Assembly (NCBI GenBank): GCA_039566865.1
Contig: CM076957.1
Span: 11,851,896-11,915,895 of the forward strand
From: Aurelia coerulea
Taxonomy: Eukaryota > Cnidaria > Scyphozoa > Semaeostomeae > Ulmaridae
DNA: 64,000 nucleotides
Direction of reading: 5' to 3'
Shown here in pieces: positions 12,101 to 24,322 of the stretch (positions are counted from its first letter, which is position 1; each line of letters starts with the position of its first letter). The position numbers and the translations under genes are program-made. The notes below the pieces were generated by a model, which did not search any database, was not told the origin of the DNA, and saw only the letters and a program-made list of their open reading frames with translations.

Positions 12101-13109
12101 CTTTAGTTCTGCCAGTAATTTATTTTAGAGCACTATATTAGTGCTGTAGCAGTTATTTTTGGAAACATTCCTATAGACATTAGTTTTTTCTTTAGTCTCA
12201 TTTTAGCTTTACTGCATAAACAAACATCGATTATTTAAATGTTCATTTTCTCAAAGAAAACAAAATGTAAACAACAAAAAGTGTGGATTAACTTACTTTA
12301 GTAGCTAAAATATATATTATAAAGAATATTGCACTCATGGTCCTTTAAAACTTTAGTTCTGCCAGTAATTTCTTTTATATTGGTGCTGTAGCAGCCATTC
12401 CTGGAAACATTACTATGGACATTAGTTTTTTCTTTAGTCTCATTTTAGCTTTACTGCATAAACAAACATCGATTAATTAAACGTTATTTTCTCAAAGAAA
12501 ACAAAATCTAACAACAAAAAATGTGGATTAGCTTACTTTAGTAGCTACAATATATATTATAAAGAGTATTGCACTCTTCGTCCTTTAAAACTTTAGTTCT
12601 GCCAGTAACTTTTTTATAGCACTTTATTAGTGCTGCAGCAACGATTTTTTGAAACATTACTATATACATTAGTTTTTTCTTTGGTCTCATTTTAGCTTTA
12701 CTGCATAAACAACATCGATTAATTAAATGTTTATTTTCTCAATGAATACAAAATATAACAACAAAAAGTGTGGATTAACGTACTTTAGTAGCTACATTAT
12801 ATTTTATAAAGAATATTGCACTCATGGTCCTTTAAAACTTAAGTTCTACCAGTAACTTTTTTAGAGCACTATATTAGTGCTGCAGCAACCAATTTTTGAA
12901 AGATTACTATAAACATTAGTTTTTTCTTTCGTTTCATTTTAGCTTTACTGCATAAACAAACATCGATTAATTAAATGTTTATTTTCTCAAAGAAAACAAA
13001 ATATAACAACAAAAAGTGTAGATTAACGTACTTTAGTAGCTACATTATATATTATAAAGAGTATTGCACTCTTCGTTCTTTAAAACTTTGGTTCTGCCAG
13101 TAATTTCTT
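9193..13109. repeat. 248-bp satellite array, segment 3
   Basis: Contains the second copy of the 3,665-bp-spaced block and then a further five-monomer duplication. GTGTATATTCACG appears at 10548 and 11782 (spacing 1,234), and the TATTGGTGCTGTAGC variant again near 12385. The array stops at 13109 inside the box TAATTTCTTTTATAGC, where element A is inserted. No gene is seen. Confidence 0.96.
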
Positions 13110-13249
13110 TTAACGCCCCGCGGCGGGAATCACTGGAACAGAGACGGCCATATTGGATCTTTCCAAACAAAGCAACTCGCCCCGGCAGAAGGACATTGAA
13201 GAAAACACAACGGAAAGTGTGGCAGCTTTATGGGGTCGTATCTTTGCAG
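13110..13249. repeat. Element A left arm, related to element B left end
   Basis: Begins TTAACGCCCCGCGGCGGG. Near 13215-13245 it has GGCAGCTTTATGGGGTCG, matching GGCAGCTTTTGGGGTCGC of element B (about 23616) almost base for base over about 26 bp. The strand and order are the same, so the arms appear collinear. No coding capacity is recognised. Confidence 0.55.
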
Positions 13250-13526
13250 AACAACAGATTTCCAAATGTAAAATACTACAATCAATATCACTTCTCACAC
13301 ATACATTTCCATTAACTCTTTCAACTTTCTGAAACATGAACGAAACAACAGTTTGCCAAAATGTGAAATACTGTAGGAAATATGATTTCTCACACATTCA
13401 TTTCCATTAACTCTTTCAACTTTCTGAAACATGAACGAAACAACAGTTTGCCAAATGTAAAATACTGTAAGAAATATCACTTCTCACACATTCATTTCCT
13501 TTAACTCTTTCAACTTCTGATACATT
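13250..13526. repeat. 94-95-bp tandem repeat, about 2.8 copies
   Basis: The box TTCTCACACATTCATTTCC, followed by ATTAACTCTTTCAACTTTC, recurs. The anchor CTTCTCACAC is at 13291, its variant at 13386 and again at 13480, giving spacings of 95 and 94. Short reverse-strand open frames here come from the repeat. Confidence 0.8.
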
Positions 13527-14072
13527 CTTGCATTCTGTAAACATATAATATATAAGGAACAACAATAAACAGAACCGCCGCGCTACATAGAGCGGCCTAA
13601 CTGCCAAAGTACGCCCAAGCTACCACACTGAGCCCTTGATCGGACCAACGCCCCACCATTTCCGCAAGGAACTGGCCCACTGGTTGGGGTCCCTAAACAC
13701 TGCTGTGCTGATAAGGGAATTCTAAGTATTGGTGACAAGTGTAATTTGACCAATGATACAATGCATTACGAGGAATGATTTGCCGCATCAGAATTTCTAC
13801 TTGTATGGTTGTTTGTTGGCTCCATTATAGGTTGTAGACTCTTGTGACACTACAGTTTCTGTTCAGGGTGCCGCTATGGTGGTCTTTGTCTTACTGTTGC
13901 CGCCCTCATGTTAGCAGAGAGGAGAAAGTTGTTCATGGGACCTGGATACCTGACACAAGCAGCAAGGTTAGAGCATTGGCGGTTCCGTGAATACTGGTAC
14001 TTTAGAGGAAAGTAATTTGGCTAATTCAGAAACGGTATGCATGAAAAAACAACCCCAACAATAAACCAACCT
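13527..14072. other. Element A inner arm, no gene seen
   Basis: Unique-looking sequence of near-normal composition. CGGCCTAACTGCCAAAGTAC near 13592 resembles GGCCTAACCGCCAAGATACG of element B at about 24858, again on the same strand. Nothing else is recognised. Confidence 0.5.
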
Positions 14073-14488
14073 GGAAACCGTGAACCAAAGATGGGTTTCC
14101 ACTTGGATATTATACCACACAATGCTTAGGTTTGCCCTTGGATATTTAACAAACCAACTCTAAACTGTGAACTGAAGATGGGCTTACCCTAGGAAACTGT
14201 GAACCAAAGATGGGTTTCCCCTTGGATACCTAGGAACACCACTCAATACCCATACCATGATCCAAGGGAATTATTAGGTTTTATCTAACAAACCAATTCT
14301 AAACTGTGAACTGAGGATGGGCTTACCCCAGGAAACCGTGAACCAAAGATGGGTTTCCTTATGGATACCTAAGAACACAACTTTACAACGTAATCCAAGG
14401 ATATATTTCCCCTTGGATATCTAAAAAGACCTCTTTACATTTCATTTATTTCACGTCTATTTTTAATTTCATTTCCATCTTAACTGCG
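14073..14488. repeat. Decayed repeats preceding the 162-bp array
   Basis: GGAAACCGTGAACCAAAGAT or close variants appear at 14073, 14192 and 14331, each followed by GGGTTTCC and TTGGATA. This is the same core as in the 162-bp array (CCAAGGAT...GGTTTCCCCTTGGATA), but with irregular spacing (119 and 139). Divergence at the array edge is typical of tandem arrays that homogenise from the centre. Confidence 0.7.
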
Positions 14489-16350
14489 ATCCAAGGATAG
14501 GTTTCCCCTTGGATATCTAACAATGCAACTCTTCTCAATTTCATTTTTCGGTTATTTCGCATATATTTTCATATCACAACACAACTCTTTTCAATTTCAT
14601 TTTTCGGTTATATCGCATATATTTCCATGACCATTTTCATCTCAACCGTGGTCCAAGGATAGGTTTCCCCTTGGATATCTAACAACACAACTCATTTCAA
14701 TTTCATTTTTCGGTTATTTCGCATATATTTTCATATCACAACAGAACTCTTTTCAATTTCATTTTTCCGTTATATCGCATATATTTTCATGACCATTTTC
14801 ATCTCAACCGTGGTCCAAGGATAGGTTTCCCCTTGGATATCTAACAATACAACTCATTTCAATTTCATTTTTCGGTTATTTCGCATATATTTTCATATCA
14901 CAACACAACTCTTTTCAATTTCATTTTTCGGTTATATCGCATATATTTTCATGACCATTTTCATCTCAACCGTGGTCCAAGGATAGGTTTCCCCTTGGAT
15001 ATCTAACAACACAACTCATTTCAATTTCATTTTTCGGTTATTTCGCATATATTTTCATATCACAACAGAACTCTTTTCAATTTCATTTTTCCGTTATATC
15101 GCATATATTTTCATGACCATTTTCATCTCAACCGTGGTCCAAGGATAGGTTTCCCCTTGGATATCTAACAATACAACTCATTTCAATTTCATTTTTCGGT
15201 TATTTCGCATATATTTTCATATCACAACACAACTCTTTTCAATTTCATTTTTCGGTTATATCGCATATATTTTCATGATCATTTTCATCTCAACCGTGGT
15301 CCAAGGATAGGTTTCCCCTTGGATATCTAACAACACAACTCATTTCAATTTCATTTTTCGGTTATTTCGCATATATTTTCATATCACAACACAACTCTTT
15401 TCAATTTCATTTTTCGGTTATATCGCATATATTTTCATGACCATTTTCATCTCAACCGTGGTCCAAGGATAGGTTTCCCCTTGGATATCTAACAACACAA
15501 CTCATTTCAATTTCATTTTTCGGTTATTTCGCATATATTTTCATATCACAACACAACTCTTTTCAATTTCATTTTTTGGTTATATCGCATATATTTTCCT
15601 GACCATTTTCATCTCAACCGTGGTCCAAGGATAGGTTTCCCCTTGGATATCTAACAACACAACTCATTTCAATTTCATTTTTCGGTTATTTCGCATATAT
15701 TTTCATATTACAACACAACTCTTTTCAATTGCATTTTTCGGTTATATCGCATATATTTCCATGACCATTTTCATCTCAACCGTGGTCCAAGGATAGGTTT
15801 CCCCTTGGATAACTAACAACACACCTCATTTCAATTTCATTTTTCGGTTATTTCGCATATATTTTCATATCACAACACAACTCTTTTCAATTTCATTTTT
15901 CGGTTATATCGCATATATTTTCACATCACAACACAACTCTTTTCAATTTCATTTTTTGGTTATATCGCATATATTTTCCTGACCATTTTCATCTCAACCG
16001 TGGTCCAAGGATAGGTTCCCCTTGGATATCTAACAACACAACTCTTTTCAATTTAATTTTTCGGTTATATCGCATATATTTTCACATCACAACACAACTC
16101 TTTTCAATTTCATTTTTCGGTTATTTTGCATATATTTTCATATCACAGCACAACTCTTTATAATTTTATTTTTCGGTTATTTCGCATATAATTTCATGGC
16201 CATTTTCATCTCAACCGTGGTGAACCTTGGATATCACAATACAACTCATTTCAATTTCATTTTTCGGTTATCTCACATATATTTTCATGCCCATTCTCAT
16301 CTCAACCATGATCCAAGGATAGGTTTTCCCTTGGATGTTACAAACAACTC
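14489..16350. repeat. 162-bp tandem array inside element A
   Basis: The anchor (G)(A/G)TCCAAGGATAGG falls at 14489, 14651, 14813, 14975, 15137, 15299, 15461, 15623 and 15785: eight consecutive spacings of exactly 162. A 218-bp unit follows (anchor at 16003), then decayed copies to about 16350. Each 162-bp unit contains two sub-repeats of about 57 bp (CAATTTCATTTTTCGGTTAT, then TCGCATATATTTTCAT) and one core. In the first half, variants alternate: TTTTTCCGTTAT recurs near 14764 and 15088 and AACAATACAACTC near 14842 and 15166, 324 apart. That indicates a two-unit higher-order repeat. Confidence 0.93.
14652..14675. repeat. Core dyad of the 162-bp repeat (representative)
   Basis: TCCAAGG (14652-14658) and CCTTGGA (14669-14675) form a perfect 7-bp inverted repeat around a 10-base loop. 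It is present in every unit, including the diverged flanking ones, so it is the most conserved part of the array. Confidence 0.8.
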
Positions 16351-17290
16351 TTTTCAATGAAACAGTTCGAAACCATGGACCGTGGGGGGTTCCCCTTGGA
16401 TAAATAAAACCAACAGTGAGAACTGCCCCACTCATAAGAAGTTACATATGTTCTTTACCATCGGCATGCTGTACTGACAATGATCCAAACTACCAGTAAT
16501 TAGCACCTGATCAGCTGCTGTCTGTATTTCCTTCTTTCTGCTTGATAAATGGATCTAATGTTTGGATGTTCTAACTTGCTTTCAGCTCCATTGAATGTTA
16601 ATGATTCGCAACATTTTGTATCTTGTCTTGTTTTCCCCAATTCGATAATGAAATGCAGACTACCAGCACAGCAAGACAATAAACTGCAATGCCATCCAAT
16701 TCCCCTGTGTATAAGAAGGTGTGCAGCTACAGTTGAAAGTATCTGTGGTCTGGAATACCACTCCTTGTTGCCTGGGAGTGAAGCTACAGGACCTGTTGGC
16801 TTGTGATTGAGTTTCAAATTGTGAGCTACAACTTGGTGAAACTTTTCTCGTGCAACTGACCTTTTCTGCCACAAATACATGCTAGCAGAATACTCCAAGC
16901 AAACTTTAGATTTGATTCAGTCTTATTTTCTTCTTGTACCTTGTAGATACACTCACTAAATAGTCTGCTACGACGCAATTATGAAGACACGATTACTTCC
17001 CTTCTCCGTTCTTAGGCCATATCCGATCGCTTCGCCTTTGAATATTAGTTTATCACATGCCAGTAAATCCTCTCTTCAAGTTCACAGTTCTTGCCATGGA
17101 CTTTGTTCTGGTCGACAACTTTATCAAGTGGAAATAAGATGACACGGCTGGAGAATTGCTCAACTTGAAAGAAACCTTGTAACTTGAAATTTAGCTTCTG
17201 AACGGAAGACTTCTTGAGAGGGAGAGCACGCTTTGTGACAGGATGGAGGCATGGGCACGAGGGGGGGCTAGAAAATCATAATGTCCGCCT
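16351..17290. other. Element A right arm, no recognisable gene
   Basis: About 0.94 kb of non-repetitive sequence. It carries a 132-codon open frame on the minus strand (16500-16898) and an overlapping plus-strand frame of 85 codons. Neither resembles a known family, and I treat both as chance. A G-run (GAGGGGGGGCTAG) lies near 17260. Confidence 0.5.
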
Positions 17291-17327
17291 TGGCGTTAAC
17301 ATCCCTTTACTAACGTAAAGGGGTGTA
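17291..17327. repeat. Element A right terminus: inverted repeat plus hairpin
   Basis: GGCGTTAA is the reverse complement of the left TTAACGCC. It is followed by ATC and an 8-bp stem: CCCTTTAC (17303-17310), loop TAAC, GTAAAGGG (17315-17322). It corresponds to element B's unit junction, where CGTTAAT is followed by TTTAC-TCC-GTAAA. Confidence 0.7.
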
Positions 17328-18522
17328 TTATAGCACTATATTAGTGCTGTAGCAGCCATTCTTGGAAACATTTCTATAGACATTAGTTTTTTCCTTTGTC
17401 TCATTTTAGCTTTACTGCATAAACAAACATCGATTAATTAAATGTTTATTTTCTCAAAGAAAACAAAATATAACAACAAAAAGTGTGGATTAACGTACTT
17501 TAGTAGCTACAATATATATTATAAAGGGTATTGCACTCTTCGTCCTTTAAAACTTTAGTTCTGCCAGTAATTTCTTTTAGAGCACTATATTAGTGCTGTA
17601 GCAGTTTTTTTGGAAGCATTACTATAGACATTAGTTTTTTCTTTAGTCTCATTTTAGCTTTACTGCTTAAACAAACATCGATTAATTAAATGTTCATTTT
17701 CTCAAAGAAAACATAATAAAAACACAAAAAGTGTGGATTAACCTACTTTAGTAGCCAAAATATATATTATAAAGAATATTGCACTCATGGTCCTTTAAAA
17801 CATTAGTTCTGCCAGCAATTTCTTTTATAGCACTTTATTAGTGCTGTGGCAGCCATTCTTGGAAACATTACTTTAGACATTAGTTTTTTCTTTAGTCTCA
17901 TTTTAGCTTTACTGCATCAACAAACATCGATTAATTAAATGTTTATTTTCTCAATGAAAACAAAATATAACAACAAAAAGTGTGGATTAACGTACATTAG
18001 TAGCTACATTATATATTATAAAGAGTATTGCACTCATGGTCCTTTAAAACTTTAGTTCTGCCAGTAACTTTTTTATAGCACTTTATTAGTGCTGCAGCAA
18101 CGATTTTTTGAAACATTACTATATACATTAGTTTTTTCTTTGGTCTCATTTTAGCTTTACTGCATAAACAAACATCGATTAATTAAATGTTTATTTTCTC
18201 AATGAAAACAAAATATAACAACAAAAAGTGTGGATTAACGTACTTTAGTAGCTACATTATATATTATAAAGAATATTGCACTCATGGTCCTTTAAAACTT
18301 AAGTTCTACCAGTAACTTTTTTAGAGCACTATATTAGTGCTGCAGCAACCAATTTTTGAAAGATTACTATAAACATTAGTTTTTTCTTTCGTTTCATTTT
18401 AGCTTTACTGCATAAACAAACATCGATTAATTAAATGTTTATTTTCTCAAAGAAAACAAAATATAACAACAAAAAGTGTAGATTAACGTACTTTAGTAGC
18501 TACAATATATATTATAAAGAGT

Positions 18523-18572
18523 ATTGAGTATATAAAGAGTTCTGAGTATATAAAGAGTATATAAAGAGTTCT
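18523..18572. repeat. Micro-tandem GAGTATATAAAGAGT in a monomer, copy 1
   Basis: The ATTATAAAGAGTATTGCACTC box is replaced by repeated GAGTATATAAAGAGTTCT units, skipping the CACTCTTCGTCCTTTAAAAC box. A second copy lies at 20278-20328. It is probably a replication-slippage event that was then amplified. Confidence 0.75.
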
Positions 18573-20277
18573 GCCAGTAATTTCTTTTATAGCACTATAT
18601 TAGTGCTGTAGCAGCCATTCTTGGAAACATTTCTATAGACATTAGTTTTTTCCTTTGTCTCATTTTAGCTTTACTGCATAAACAAACATCGATTAATTAA
18701 ATGTTTATTTTCTCAAAGAAAACAAAATATAACAACAAAAAGTGTGGATTAACGTACTTTAGTAGCTACAATATATATTATAAAGGGTATTGCACTCTTC
18801 GTCCTTTAAAACTTTAGTTCTGCCAGTAATTTCTTTTAGAGCACTATATTAGTGCTGTAGCAGTTTTTTTTGGAAGCATTACTATAGACATTAGTTTTTT
18901 CTTTAGTCTCATTTTAGCTTTACTGCTTAAACAAACATCGATTAATTAAATGTTCATTTTCTCAAAGAAAACATAATAAAAACACAAAAAGTGTGGATTA
19001 ACCTACTTTAGTAGCCAAAATATATATTATAAAGAATATTGCACTCATGGTCCTTTAAAACATTAGTTCTGCCAGCAATTTCTTTTATAGCACTTTATTA
19101 GTGCTGTGGCAGCCATTCTTGGAAACATTACTTTAGACATTAGTTTTTTCTTTAGTCTCATTTTAGCTTTACTGCATCAACAAACATCGATTAATTAAAT
19201 GTTTATTTTCTCAATGAAAACAAAATATAACAACAAAAAGTGTGGATTAACGTACATTAGTAGCTACATTATATATTATAAAGAATATTGCACTCATGGT
19301 CCTTTAAAACTTTAGTTCTGCCAGTAACTTTTTTATAGCACTTTATTAGTGCTGCAGCAACGATTTTTTGAAACATTACTATATACATTAGTTTTTTCTT
19401 TGGTCTCATTTTAGCTTTACTGCATAAACAAACATCGATTAATTAAATGTTTATTTTCTCAATGAAAACAAAATATAACAACAAAAAGTGTGGATTAACG
19501 TACTTTAGTAGCTACATTATATATTATAAAGAATATTGCACTCATGGTCCTTTAAAACTTTAGTTCTGCCAGTAACTTTTTTATAGCACTATATTAGTGC
19601 TGCAGCAACCATTTTTTGAAACATTACTATAAACATTAGTTTTTTCTTTCGTTTCATTTTAGCTTTACTGCATAAACAAACATCGATTAATTAAATGTTT
19701 ATTTTCTCAAAGAAAACAAAATATAACAACAAAAAGTGTAGATTAACGTACTTTAGTAGCTACATTATATATTATAAAGAGTATTGCACTCTTCGTTCTT
19801 TAAAACTTTGGTTCTGCCAGTAATTTCTATTATAGCACTATATTAGTGCTGTAGCAGCCATACTTGGAAACATTACTATAGACATTAGTTTTTTCTTTAG
19901 TCTCATTTTAGCTTTACTGCATAAACAAACATCGATTAATTAAATGTTTATTTTCTCAAAGAAAACAAAATATAACAACAAAAAGTGTGGATTAACGTAC
20001 TTTAGTAGCTACATGATATATTATAAAGAATATTGCACTCATGGTCCTTTAAAACTTTAGTTCTACCAATAACTTTTTTAAAGCACTATATTAGTGCTGC
20101 AGCAACCAACTTTTGAAAGATTACTATAAACATTAGTTTTTTCTTTAATCTCATTTTAGCTTTACTGCATAAACAAACATCGATTAATTAAATGTTTATT
20201 TTCTCAAAGAAAACAAAATATAACAACAAAAAGTATAGATTAACGTACTTTAGTAGCTACAATATATATTATAAAGA

Positions 20278-20328
20278 GTATTGAGTATATAAAGAGTTCT
20301 GAGTATATAAAGAGTATATAAAGAGTTC
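20278..20328. repeat. Micro-tandem GAGTATATAAAGAGT in a monomer, copy 2
   Basis: Same structure as at 18523-18572, 1,755 bp away, about seven monomers. The identical rearrangement marks both as descendants of one event. Confidence 0.75.
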
Positions 20329-23300
20329 TGCCAGTAATTTCTTTTATAGAACTATATTAGTGCTGTAGCAGCCATTCTTGGAAACATTTCTATAGACATT
20401 AGTTTTTTCCTTTGTCTCATTTTAGCTTTACTGCATAAACAAACATCGATTAATTAAATGTTTATTTTCTCAAAGAAAACAAAATATAACAACAAAAAGT
20501 GTGGATTAACGTACTTTAGTAGCTACAATATATATTTTAAAGGGTATTGCACTCTTCGTCCTTTAAAACTTTAGTTCTGCCAGTAATTTCTTTTAGAGCA
20601 CTATATTAGTGCTGTAGCAGTTTTTTTGGAAGCATTACTATAGACATTAGTTTTTTCTTTAGTCTCATTTTAGCTTTACTGCTTAAACAAACATCGATTA
20701 ATTAAATGTTCATTTTCTCAAAGAAAACATAATAAAAACACAAAAAGTGTGGATTAACCTACTTTAGTAGCCAAAATATATATTATAAAGAATATTGCAC
20801 TCATGGTCCTTTAAAACATTAGTTCTGCCAGCAATTTCTCTATAGCACTTTATTAGTGCTGCAGCAACGATTTTTTGAAACATTACTATATACATTAGTT
20901 TTTTCTTTGGTCTCATTTTAGCTTTACTGCATAAACAAACATCGATTAATTAAATGTTTATTTTCTCAAAGAAAACAAAATATAACAACAAAAAGTGTGG
21001 ATTAACGTACTGTAGTAGCTACAATATATATTATAAAGGGTATTGCACTCTTCGTCCTTTAAAACTTTAGTTCTGCCAGTAATTTCTTTTAGAGCACGAT
21101 ATTTGTGCTGTAGCAGTTTTTTTTGGAAGCATTACTATAGACATTAGTTTTTTCTTTAGTCTCATTTTAGCTTTACTGCTTAAACAAACATCGATTAATT
21201 AAATGTTCATTTTCTCAAAGAAAACATAATAAAAACACAAAAAGTGTGGATTAACCTACTTTAGTAGCCAAAATATATATTATAAAGAATATTGCACTCA
21301 TGGTCCTTTAAAACATTAGTTCTGCCAGCAATTTCTTTTATGGCACTTTATTAGTGCTGTGGCAGCCAATCTTCGAAACATTACTATAGACATTAGTTTT
21401 TTCTTTAGTCTCATTTTAGCTTTACTGCATCAACAAACATCGATTAATTAAAAGTTTATTTTCTCAATGAAAACAAAATATAACAACAAAAAGTGTGGAT
21501 TAACGTACATTAGTAGCTACATTATATATTATAAAGAATATTGCACTCATGGTCCTTTAAAACTTTAGTTCTGCCAGTAACTTCTTTATAGCACTTTATT
21601 AGTGCTGCAGCAACGATTTTTTGAAACATTACTATATACATTAGTTTTTTCTTTGGTCTCATTTTAGCTTTACTGCATAAACAAACATCGATTAATTAAA
21701 TGTTTATTTTCTCAATGAAAACAAAATATAACAACAAAAAGTGTGGATTAACGTACTTTAGTAGCTACATTATATATTATAAAGAATATTGCACTCATGG
21801 TCCTTTAAAACTTTAGTTCTGCCAGTAACTTCTTTATAGTACTTTATTAGTGCTGCAGCAACGATTTTTTGAAACATTACTGTATACATTAGTTATTTCT
21901 TTCGTTTCATTTTAACTTCACTGCATAAACAAACATCGTTTAATTAAATGTTTATTTTCTCAAAGAAAACAGAATATAACAGCAAAAAGTGTGGATTAAC
22001 GTACTTTAGTAGCTACAATATATATTATAAAGAGTATTGCCCTCTTCGTCCTTTAAAACTTTTGTTCTGCCAGTAATTTCTTTTATAGCACTATATCAGT
22101 GCTGTAGCAGTTTTTTTTTTGGATACATTACTATAGACATTAGTTTTTTCTTTAGTCTCATTTTAGCTTTACTGCATAAACAAACATCGATTAATTGAAT
22201 GTTCATTTTCTCAAACAAAACAAAATATAACAACAAAAAGTATGGATTAACGTACTTTAGTAGCTACAATATATATTACAAAGAATATTGCACTAATTGT
22301 CCTTTAAAACTTTAGTTCTGCCAGTAACTTCTTTATAGCACTTTATTAGTGCTGCAGCAACCAATTTTTGAAACATTACTATAGACTTTAGTTTTTTCTT
22401 TAGTCTCATTTTAGCTTTACTTCATAAACAAATATCGATTAATTAAATGTTTGTTTTCTCAAAGAAAACAAAATATAACAACAAAAAGTGTAGATTAACG
22501 TACTTTAGTAGCTACAATATATATTACAAAGAATATTGCACTCATTGTCCTTTAAAACAATAGTTCTGCCAGTAACTTCTTTATAGCACTTTATTAGTGC
22601 TGCAGCAATCAATTTTTGAAACATAACTATAAACATTAGTTTTTTCTTTCGTTTCATTTTAGCTTTACTGCATAACCAAACATCGATTAATTAAATGTTT
22701 TTTTTCTCAAAGAAAACAAAATATAACAACAAAAAGTGTGGATTAACGTACTTTACTAGCTACAATATATATTATAAAGAGTATTGCACTCTTCGTCCTT
22801 TAAAACTTTAGCTCTGCCAGTAATTTCTTTTAGAGCACTATATTAGTGCTGTAACAGTTATTTTTGGAAACATTACTATAGACATTAGTTTTTTCTTTAG
22901 TCTCATTTTAGCTTTACTGCATAAACAAACATCGATTAATTAAATGTTCATTTTCTCAAAGAAAACAAAATACAAACACAAAAAGTGTGGATTAACGTAC
23001 TTTAGTAGTTACAATATATATTATAAAGAGTACTGCACTCTTCGTCCTTTAAAACTTTGGTTCTGCCAGCAATTTCTCTTATAGCACTATATTAGTGCTG
23101 TAGCAGCCATTCTTGGAAACATTACTATAGACATTAGTTTTTTCTTTAGTCTCATTTTAGCTTTACTGCATAAACGAACATCGATTAATTAAATGTTTAT
23201 TTTCTCAAAGAAAACAAAATATAACAACAAAAAGTGTGGATTAACGTACTTTAGTAGCTACAATATATATTATGAAGAGTATTGCACTCTTCGTCCTTTA

Positions 23301-23515
23301 AAACTTTAGTTCTGCCAGTAATTTCTTTTATAGCACTATATTAGTGCCGTAGCAGCTTTTCTTTGAAACATTACTATAGACATTAGTTTTTCTTTAGTCT
23401 CATTTTAGCTTTACTGCATAAACAAACATCGATTAATTAAATTTTCATTTTTCAAAGAAAAAAAATACAAACACAAAAAGTGTGGATTAACTTACTTTAG
23501 TAGCCAAAATATATA

Positions 23516-24322
23516 TTTACTCCGTAAACGGCAGATTAACTCCCCTATCGCCCTGAGACCATTTCGGAACCCCCTTTGCACCGAACCTGAAGATAGGACT
23601 AAGAAAAGAGACACAGTTTGGCAGCTTTTGGGGTCGCATCTGGCATTCGATATGTAAACAATTAAGAAACTTTAAGATCCCCTAGGTCAGCATAGGAGGT
23701 ACATTTGTGTCCTGCCATGAAGTACCTGAGGTATCAGTTGCCCCAGCTGATTGTGTTATTTTTCTTTTTCTTTTTCCTTTGAATTTTTTCTTTGCATCTT
23801 TCTTGGTCCCCCGTAGTGGGTACTTGTGAGGCCAGCTGCAGGGATTTTTCCTGCCCTCAGGTCCCCTGTCCCAACAGCGAGGGTACCAGACATGCCTCTT
23901 TTCGTAAACATAAGCTTTAAAGATGGCGACTCATAATGAGCCACAAGAACTACACTACAAATAATATAGACTTAGGCCTGAACTAGATGATAAGGTTATA
24001 TATCGGGCCTAAGGACTGATAAATTGTAAATTTTCGCCACCATATTTGGTAGCCTAACCGACGACCAGAGACTATTGGACACTATTGCTAGGGCTTTTGG
24101 CCAGAACGACCCGAGAGAAGGGACTACGGGAATTATTGGGTGTACTAGAAACCTAATATGTAAGGGAGGGTGGGAGGAAGAAACTTTGATGACTGTCTTG
24201 AACCATATACGAGAACAACTGACGGGATAGCGGAAACAGTTTGACGTATGAGTGAGATTCCTTTATCAAACCAGGGGACTGGGATCTACCCTGAGATTCG
24301 GGCTTGGGGCGTTAATCTCACA
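23516..24322. mobile_element. Element B short unit, copy 1
   Basis: The left 545 bp (23516-24060) matches 24323-24867. The right 144 bp (about 24179-24322) matches 27873-28016. The 118-bp centre (24061-24178, from ACGACCAGAGACTATTGG to GGGAGGAAG) is not found in the long unit, so the short unit is not a simple deletion derivative. A pyrimidine tract occupies about 23755-23800. Confidence 0.7.
23920..23930 (+). promoter_or_regulatory. YY1-like motif in element B left arm (four copies)
   Basis: AAGATGGCGAC fits the YY1 consensus AANATGGCGNC. The same 11 bases recur at 24727-24737, 37306-37316 and 38112-38122. YY1 sites occur near transcription starts of some metazoan retroelements. Whether this one acts as such is unknown, and a match by chance is possible. 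Confidence 0.3.

Larger units (their letters stand above)
13110..17327. mobile_element. Element A: Helentron-like insertion with central 162-bp repeats
   Basis: A block of ordinary base composition interrupts the satellite. The satellite reads TAATTTCTTT on the left and TATAGCAC on the right, so the array continues across it with 0-3 duplicated bases (TTA). The left end starts TTAACGCC. The right end carries the inverted copy GGCGTTAA (17292-17299), then a hairpin CCCTTTAC-TAAC-GTAAAGGG (17303-17322), then GGTGTA. Order inside: left arm, 94-95-bp repeats, arm, decayed repeats, 162-bp array, right arm. Sub-terminal inverted repeats plus a 3' hairpin and a central array of about 160-bp repeats is the plan of HINE/'pearl' elements (established for that group). 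Placing element A there is my inference. No Rep/helicase frame is present. Confidence 0.6.
17328..23515. repeat. 248-bp satellite array, segment 4
   Basis: The satellite resumes at TTATAGCACTATATTAG. Near-identical blocks begin around 17330, 18590 and 20340: the variant AACATTTCTATAGAC is at about 17367, 18626 and 20383, with offsets of about 1,259 and 1,757. These are local higher-order copies of five and seven monomers. No gene is seen. It ends in CCAAAATATATA where element B copy 1 begins. Confidence 0.96.

Noticed and set aside
16500..16898. 132-codon minus-strand open frame in element A right arm
   Set aside because: Longest frame in the window, but it has an overlapping plus-strand frame, no recognisable motif, and sits in a non-coding type of mobile element. 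Insufficient support for a gene.
13110..17327. piggyBac-type TTAA insertion for element A
   Set aside because: TTAA is present at the left edge but is not duplicated at the right edge, where the satellite resumes as TTATAGC.
23756..23944. 62-codon minus-strand frame ending in KEKEKEK (four copies)
   Set aside because: The Lys/Glu tail comes from a simple pyrimidine tract; no family is recognised.
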